Both the position numbers and the translations under genes were made by a program. Positions 49,039 to 53,687 of a DNA stretch of 53,687 nucleotides are shown one piece after another; position 1 is the first letter of the stretch, and the number at the start of each line of letters is the position of its first letter. Origin of the DNA: an uncultured Treponema sp. (GTDB taxonomy: Bacteria; Spirochaetota; Spirochaetia; Treponematales; Treponemataceae); NCBI GenBank assembly GCA_946186185.1, contig CAMHMJ010000023.1:1-53687 (forward strand), given 5' to 3'. The notes beneath the pieces were generated by a model. That model worked only from the letters and a program-made list of their open reading frames with translations. It did not search any database and was not told the DNA's origin.

Positions 49039-50142
49039 CTATTCCTGCAGGTCCCTGTTTTTGTATTCCATTATAATTTCTTTAATGCGCTGGGCAGGGC
49101 GGATAATTTCCTGAAGGCTGTTTCCCTTGTTCAGTGTGTCGATGATTGCCGCAACGTAGCGGTTCATATCTACGGAGTAGTACCAGGGCTTTTCCAGAAG
49201 CTCCGGCTTCTGATGAATCAGGTTCGTGGTAAAAATGCGGTCAAAAAGTCCCTGTTCGTAGGCTTTGTCGAATTTTTCAAAACCGTGGGTAAAAAGCCCG
49301 AAGGTGGTAAAGATAAATACCCGGCGGGCTCCCATATCCTTCAGCTTTGTGGCGGTGTCAATCATGCTTCCGCCGGATGCAATCATGTCATCGATTATAA
49401 TCACGTCTTTTCCGCTTACGGATTCTCCGCAGAAATCGTGGGCAACAATGGGATTCATTCCGTTTATGATTTTTGCGTAGTCCCGCCTTTTGTAGAACAT
49501 TCCGATGTTCACTCCAAAAATTGAAGCCATAAAAACGACTCTCTGGGTTGCTCCTTCATCCGGAGAAATGAACATCATATGGTTTGAATCAATCTGTAAA
49601 TCCTTGTATTCGCTTAAAAGTGCCTGGCTGAACTGCAGGGAAGGGGAAACATCTTCAAATCCGCTGAGGGGAATTGAATTCTGAACCCGTGGGTCGTGGG
49701 CATCAAAGGTGATAATGTCGTGAACGCCCATGTTTTCAAGCTCCCGGAGCATGAGGGCGCAGTCTAAGCTTTCCCGGACCATGCGCCGGTGCTGGCGGCT
49801 TTCGTACAAAAACGGCATAACTACGGTGATTCGTCCCGCTTTTCCGTTGGTTGCCGCAATAATTCGTTTTAAATCCTGGTAATGGTCATCCGGACTCATT
49901 CTGTTGGGCTGGCCGTCCATAGTGTAGGTTACGGAAGGATTGCAGACATCCACAAGAATGTACAAATCTCTGTCGCGGACGCTTTCCCTGATAAGACCCT
50001 TTCCTTCTCCGCTTCCAAACCGCGGGCATTCAGAAGGAATTAAAAAATCTTCGCCGCCCCTCCATCCGGAAAGAATAGCATTGATTTTTTCTCCAGCGTT
50101 CCGCGCCGATTCCAGCGCAATAATTCCAAGTTTCCCAGCCAT
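49039..50142 (-). CDS. prs: Ribose-phosphate pyrophosphokinase
   Basis: A 367-residue PRPP synthetase. The PRPP loop is VIIIDDMIASGGSMIDTATKL (near 255-272). Further hallmarks are VVMPFLYESRQHRRM in the ATP-binding region, ITFDAHDPRVQNSIP and FISPDEGATQRV. It makes PRPP from ribose-5-phosphate and ATP, supplying PyrE and purine synthesis. It is longer than E. coli Prs (315) and begins LGIIALESARNAGEKINAIL, so it belongs to a divergent branch. The promoter region holds the second copy of the 39-bp repeat. Confidence 0.9.
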   Translation of the reverse strand: MAGKLGIIALESARNAGEKINAILSGWRGGEDFLIPSECPRFGSGEGKGLIRESVRDRDLYILVDVCNPSVTYTMDGQPNRMSPDDHYQDLKRIIAATNGKAGRITVVMPFLYESRQHRRMVRESLDCALMLRELENMGVHDIITFDAHDPRVQNSIPLSGFEDVSPSLQFSQALLSEYKDLQIDSNHMMFISPDEGATQRVVFMASIFGVNIGMFYKRRDYAKIINGMNPIVAHDFCGESVSGKDVIIIDDMIASGGSMIDTATKLKDMGARRVFIFTTFGLFTHGFEKFDKAYEQGLFDRIFTTNLIHQKPELLEKPWYYSVDMNRYVAAIIDTLNKGNSLQEIIRPAQRIKEIIMEYKNRDLQE

Positions 50143-50181
50143 TTTTAACTCCAGCTTCTAAAATGTACCATATAGAAGGAT

Positions 50182-50220
50182 GAATGTCGAGTTTGCAAAT
50201 ATAACGCAAAATTGGCGTAA
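50182..50220. repeat. 39-bp intergenic repeat, copy 2
   Basis: Begins GAATGTCGAGTTTGC and ends CAAAATTGGCGTAA. It is 34/39 identical to 26131-26169 and keeps the inner pair (TTTGC/GCAAA instead of TTTGT/ACAAA). It lies 40 bp upstream of prs and 58 bp upstream of parA, between divergent genes. A TATACT (50242-50247) and AT-rich sequence lead into parA. Confidence 0.7.
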
Positions 50221-50277
50221 GCTCAGGCGAAATTTTTCATATATACTAATTTAAATAAAAATGGTAAAATAAACGAT

Positions 50278-51033
50278 ATGGGTAAATGTTTCGTTTTTGT
50301 TAATCAAAAGGGTGGTGTGGGTAAGACAACTTCGTGCATTAATATCGGAGCCTATATTGCTCTATCCGGAAAAAAGGTTCTCCTTGTTGATTTTGACTCC
50401 CAGGGAAATATGTCCAGCGGAGTAAGCGTTTCAAAGGATAAACCAACAGTTTATGAATTGATCGCAGGTCAGGTTTCTGCAAAGGACGCTGTAAAACATA
50501 CACCAGTAAAGGGATTGGATGCTATCAGTGCTTCAATCGATTTGTCAGGTGCTTCAATCGAGCTTGTAGATCAGGAAAACCGAGAATTCTTCCTTAAGAA
50601 TGCCCTTGAGCCTCTGAAGGCTGAGTACGACTATATTCTTATCGACTGTCCTCCTTCTCTTGGACTTCTCACTTTGAACGGACTTGTTGCGGCAGATTCA
50701 GTTCTGGTTCCTATGCAGTGTGAATATTTTGCGCTTGAAGGAATTACTCTTCTCTTAAAATCAGTAAGCAAGGTTCAGCAGAGCTTTAATCCAAATCTGG
50801 TAATCGGCGGTATTTTCTTTACGATGTACGATTCCAGAACCCGACTTGCTCAGGATGTTGTTATGCAGGTTAAGTCCTACTTTAAGGATGTTGTATTCAA
50901 TACAATTATCCCGCGCAACGTTCGTCTTTCGGAAGCGCCTTCCCGCGGACTTCCAATCTGCAACTACGATCCTTCCTGTGCAGGTGCAAAGAGCTATGAA
51001 AAACTGGCAGAAGAGGTAATGAACCGTGGCTAA
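50278..51033 (+). CDS. parA: Chromosome-partitioning ATPase ParA/Soj
   Basis: A 251-residue ParA. The deviant Walker A KGGVGKTT is at 11-18, followed by VDFDSQGNMSSG and DYILIDCPPSLGLLTLNGL. It binds DNA nonspecifically as an ATP dimer and positions ParB-bound origins. It is short, like chromosomal Soj, without an N-terminal HTH. The gene overlaps parB by 8 bp. No typical parS site (16-bp palindrome TGTTTCACGTGAAACA) was seen by eye in the window. Confidence 0.94.
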   Translation: MGKCFVFVNQKGGVGKTTSCINIGAYIALSGKKVLLVDFDSQGNMSSGVSVSKDKPTVYELIAGQVSAKDAVKHTPVKGLDAISASIDLSGASIELVDQENREFFLKNALEPLKAEYDYILIDCPPSLGLLTLNGLVAADSVLVPMQCEYFALEGITLLLKSVSKVQQSFNPNLVIGGIFFTMYDSRTRLAQDVVMQVKSYFKDVVFNTIIPRNVRLSEAPSRGLPICNYDPSCAGAKSYEKLAEEVMNRG

Positions 51034-51997
51034 GAAAGGTGGACTTGGACTAGGACGCGGACTTGATGCCCTGATGGGTACAGAATCCAGCGAAGAAATT
51101 TCTGCAATCGTAAATGATACTCCGGTTGAAATCAAAAAAGCCGAAACAGCAGTCGTAAAACCACAGGAAGGTCTTCCTGCCGGAATCGAAATGGACGCTG
51201 ACGGAAACATGTGGCTCAATCCGGAAAAGCTTGTTCCAAACCCAAGTCAGCCTCGTAAAAGCTTTGACGACAAGCTGATTGAAGAGCTTGCCGATTCCAT
51301 CCGTGAAAACGGTCTTATTGAACCGATTGTCGTAGAAAAGGCAGAGGAAGGGGATAACTTCTATATTATCGCCGGTGAACGCCGAACAAGGGCTGCAAAA
51401 TTCCTTGGCCTCAAAAAAGTTCCGGTTCATGTTACAAAATTAGACAAGATTAAAAAGCTTGAAGTCGCTTTAATCGAAAATATCCAGCGCGTTGATTTGA
51501 ACCCGATTGATGAAGCCAATGCCTACTACAATCTTATGCAGATGGGGGATTTGACTCAGGACGAGGTTGCAAAGCGGGTTGGAAAAAACCGTTCTACAGT
51601 TGCAAACTCAATCCGCCTTTTGAAGCTTCCTGAGGATATTCAGCAGGCACTTGTGGAAGGTCAGATTACAAACGGCCATGCCCGTGCGCTTCTTTCCTGC
51701 GAAAATATTGCCGATCAGCGTGTTCTTTTCGGTAAAATTATTGGAAGCGGACTTTCCGTACGCAATGCCGAGGAAATGGCCCGAGAACTGAACGGCGGAA
51801 GCAGAGCGGTTTCAAAAAAGGTTTCAAAAGTTGTTCCGGATCGCGACCCGGATCTTGTTTCAATTGAGCAGAAGTTCATCGAAATCTTCGGAACAAAGGT
51901 TACCCTCAAGGGAAATCTGGAAAAAGGTTCACTGGTTGTAGATTATTACAGCAAGGACGACCTGGACCGTCTGTACAACGTTATCGTTCGTGAATAG
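51026..51997 (+). CDS. parB: Chromosome-partitioning protein ParB/Spo0J
   Basis: A 323-residue ParB. The N-terminus MAKKGGLGLGRGLDALMG is the usual start. VPNPSQPRKSFDDKLIEELADSIRENGLIEPI, then IAGERRTRAAKFLGLKKVPV (GERR CTP-binding motif) and an HTH (TQDEVAKRVGKNRSTVANSIRLLKLPEDIQQAL) are visible. A C-terminal dimerisation segment ends the protein. It starts with GTG within the parA end. It loads onto parS and clamps DNA. Full length, no anomaly. Confidence 0.94.
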   Translation: MAKKGGLGLGRGLDALMGTESSEEISAIVNDTPVEIKKAETAVVKPQEGLPAGIEMDADGNMWLNPEKLVPNPSQPRKSFDDKLIEELADSIRENGLIEPIVVEKAEEGDNFYIIAGERRTRAAKFLGLKKVPVHVTKLDKIKKLEVALIENIQRVDLNPIDEANAYYNLMQMGDLTQDEVAKRVGKNRSTVANSIRLLKLPEDIQQALVEGQITNGHARALLSCENIADQRVLFGKIIGSGLSVRNAEEMARELNGGSRAVSKKVSKVVPDRDPDLVSIEQKFIEIFGTKVTLKGNLEKGSLVVDYYSKDDLDRLYNVIVRE

Positions 51998-52017
51998 TTT
52001 TTAGAAAGCTTATTTCA

Positions 52018-52105
52018 GGAGGGGCGCCTGCCCCTCGCTCCAGCCCGCAAGCGGTCTTTCGCTACCCCCTCTACAGGGGCTTTGCCCCCGTACCCCTTTT
52101 TATAT
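52018..52105 (-). repeat. Dispersed GC-rich hairpin element between parB and pgk
   Basis: AGGGGC-GCCT-GCCCCT (about 52019-52034) is identical to stem A at 35669. CGCTCCAGCCCGCAAGCGG follows, then TCTTTCGCTACCCCCTCTACA, shared with 35776 and, inverted, 43821. It ends GGGGC-TTT-GCCCC. Orientation is opposite to the 43783 copy. No gene in this stretch. Confidence 0.65.
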
Positions 52106-52178
52106 TGAATTTTAAGGCCAAAATCATTATATTTAAATTGAAAATCATTACCGCGCTGGCGGCATACAGGAGTAAAAG

Positions 52179-53447
52179 ATGATTAAAACAGTAAAAGATG
52201 TAGATCTTAAAGGCAAGCGCATCATCATGCGTGTTGATTTTAACGTACCTATGAAGGACGGAGTTGTTCAGGATGATACTCGTATCATGGCTGCTCTTCC
52301 TACAATCAAATACATTCTTGAACAGAGCCCTCGCTCACTCGTTCTTATGAGCCACCTTGGCGATCCTAAAAAGGACGTAAAAAAGGCTCAGGAAAAAGCT
52401 GAAAAAGCTGGAAAGACATGGACAGACGCTGATGCAGAAAAGTTCATCAACGGAAAGAACCGCATGGCTCCAGTTGTAAAATACTTTGCAGAAAAACTTG
52501 GAAAACAAGTTACATTCCTTCCAGATGCACTGGGACAGAAGTCTGCAATCGATGCTCTTCCAGAGGGTGGAGTTGCAATGCTTGAAAACGTTCGCTTCCA
52601 CAAGGAAGAAACATCTAAAGATGCTGCAGAACGCGATGTAATGGCAAAAGAACTTGCTACATACGGAGACATCTTCGTAAACGACGCTTTCGGTACAGCT
52701 CACCGCGATCAGGCTTCTACAGCTTCTATCGCAAAGTTCATGCCAGTTGAATCAGTTGGCGGCTTCCTTATGGAAAAAGAAGTTAAATACATTCAGCCAA
52801 TGGTAACAAATCCAGAAAAACCAATGACTGCTATCATCGGTGGTGCTAAGGTTTCTTCAAAGATCGCTGTTCTTGAAAGCCTTATGAAGAACGCTTCTAC
52901 ACTCATCGTTGGTGGTGGTATGGCTTATACATTCCTCAAGGCACAGGGACACGCTATTGGTAAGTCACTTGTTGAAGATGACTTCCTTGATACAGCAAAA
53001 GATCTTCTTGCAAAGGCTGAAAAGGCTGGCGTAAAGATTCTTCTCCCAGTTGACCATGTTGGTGGTGCAGAATTTGCTGATAAGGATCCAGTTGCAGTTG
53101 ATGCAGTTGACCTTCCAGATAACCTTATGGGTATGGATGTTGGTCCTAAGACTGTTGAACTTTACAAGAACGCTATTCTTGCTTCAAAGTCTATCGTATG
53201 GAACGGACCTGTTGGAGTATTCGAGTTCGAAAACTTTGCAAAGGGAACTGAAGCTGTAGCCCGCCTGGTTGCAGAAGCAACATCTAAGGGTGCTATGACT
53301 GTAGTTGGCGGTGGTGACTCTGTTGCTGCTGTAAACAAGTTCAACCTTGCTGACAAAATGAGCCACGTTTCTACTGGTGGTGGAGCTTCCCTCGAATTCC
53401 TTGAAGGAAAGACATTGCCTGGTATCGCTATTTTGGCAACTAAATAG
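52179..53447 (+). CDS. pgk: Phosphoglycerate kinase
   Basis: A 422-residue glycolytic enzyme. The N-domain has [19 protein letters not shown] and MSHLGDPK, then [15 protein letters not shown] [12 protein letters not shown] and [14 protein letters not shown]. The C-domain has [29 protein letters not shown] [34 protein letters not shown] and the [11 protein letters not shown] signature. It makes ATP from 1,3-bisphosphoglycerate. A short [21 protein letters not shown] insertion near 70-90 is seen in other spirochaete and clostridial enzymes as well as I recall. Codon choice is more biased than in the neighbours, as expected for high expression. GGAGTAAAAG precedes the ATG. Confidence 0.96.
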   Translation: MIKTVKDVDLKGKRIIMRVDFNVPMKDGVVQDDTRIMAALPTIKYILEQSPRSLVLMSHLGDPKKDVKKAQEKAEKAGKTWTDADAEKFINGKNRMAPVVKYFAEKLGKQVTFLPDALGQKSAIDALPEGGVAMLENVRFHKEETSKDAAERDVMAKELATYGDIFVNDAFGTAHRDQASTASIAKFMPVESVGGFLMEKEVKYIQPMVTNPEKPMTAIIGGAKVSSKIAVLESLMKNASTLIVGGGMAYTFLKAQGHAIGKSLVEDDFLDTAKDLLAKAEKAGVKILLPVDHVGGAEFADKDPVAVDAVDLPDNLMGMDVGPKTVELYKNAILASKSIVWNGPVGVFEFENFAKGTEAVARLVAEATSKGAMTVVGGGDSVAAVNKFNLADKMSHVSTGGGASLEFLEGKTLPGIAILATK

Positions 53448-53687
53448 TCGAGTTTTACGAAGTAAAACTCGGTAAGGTCGCGCTAGCGACCGACTTTCAC
53501 ACGGACAGTCAGTCAAGCTGACTGCCGTATAAAACATTTAATCTCCCGACAGCCCTGCGGTCTGCGGGAGAAACTACTTTCGACCTGACAGCTTCGCTGC
53601 AGGTCAATGCATACGGCAAACCGCTCCTGCACTTCAATTCTAAACATATTCTAAACCTTTTTAAAAATCTCTTGTTAATCCACAGAA
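53448..53687. repeat. Run of five hairpins after pgk, three with a shared bulged A
   Basis: H1 is CGAGTTTTAC-GAA-GTAAAACTCG (53449-53471). H2 is GGTCGC-GCTA-GCGACC (53476-53491). H3 (53502-53526) pairs CGG/CCG then, after a bulged A, CAGTCAG/CTGACTG. H4 (53543-53570) pairs CTCCCG/CGGGAG and, after a bulged A, CAG/CTG. H5 (53582-53605) pairs GACCTG/CAGGTC and, after a bulged A, CAGC/GCTG. Outer stems differ in sequence while the A-bulge and inner CAG/CTG are shared. No T-run follows. H1 may be a processed 3' end of pgk mRNA; the rest is unexplained, and the window ends here. Confidence 0.65.

Noticed and set aside
50143..52178. parS sites near parAB
   Set aside because: I looked for TGTTTCACGTGAAACA-like palindromes and saw none in the parAB region; a scan allowing mismatches over the genome would be decisive.

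Overview
The window looks like a chromosomal stretch of a host-associated spirochaete, most likely a gut or rumen Treponema. That is an inference from the gene families: a giant Ig-repeat envelope protein with a barrel-like C-terminus, several small outer-membrane-barrel-like proteins, divergent polysaccharide deacetylase, a DUF4015-type hydrolase, GT8 glycosyltransferase and ParAB/Prs. No rRNA or flagellar gene is present to settle it. Base composition is mixed: housekeeping genes have moderate GC, while AT-rich islands hold likely acquired genes (1-2032, the mod target-recognition region at about 40290-41050, and 41404-44022).

Layout. 1-2032: AT-rich island with the end of one gene, an archaeal-type AAA ATPase/nuclease-like protein and an 85-aa protein, both genes preceded by copies of a 41-bp palindromic repeat. 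2337-5489: minus-strand genes for an ornithine/lysine-type decarboxylase, an NhaC-family antiporter and a 58-aa protein. 5681-8353: a small-alarmone-synthetase-like gene followed by an ACT-ACT-metallo-beta-lactamase fusion. 8688-9702: an HTH gene pair and an array of 94-bp multi-hairpin repeats. 9801-12618: GT8 glycosyltransferase, a PlsC-like acyltransferase and a membrane acyltransferase-like protein. 12625-16087: DUF4143 ATPase with operator-like palindromes, a radical SAM/SPASM protein and Sir2. 16319-25144: a three-gene envelope operon (2031-aa Ig-repeat protein, barrel protein, membrane-anchored degenerate HD-GYP protein). 25262-31594: Rpn-type nuclease, DUF4015 hydrolase, MnmE and a sigma factor. 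31630-35552: pyrE plus a ferrisiderophore/cobalamin-type ABC transporter. 35888-37351: divergent polysaccharide deacetylase. 37379-41818: type III restriction-modification with an adjacent HTH gene. 41851-43320: DUF4417, a candidate polymorphic-toxin domain and a candidate immunity protein in one overlapping operon. 44023-53447: barrel protein, tsaD, tyrA-like dehydrogenase, tRNA-Glu, ModF-like double ABC ATPase, prs, parAB and pgk.

The least expected content is intergenic. Several loci carry modular multi-hairpin repeats whose stems differ in sequence while pairing is kept (9307-9702, 35669-35754 and relatives at 15065-15310, 43783-43929, 44690-44770 and 52018-52105). A separate run of hairpins with a shared bulged A follows pgk, and a 39-bp repeat with a compensatory base-pair change sits upstream of two unrelated divergent gene pairs. 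A second theme is protein-level: many conserved enzymes here carry Ser/Gly/Ala/Thr-rich insertions at what look like surface loops. The strongest candidates for an undescribed system are the covarying hairpin family and the compact DUF4417/toxin/immunity operon with its putative antisense RNA. All assignments come from reading the sequence and remembered family motifs; no database search was run.
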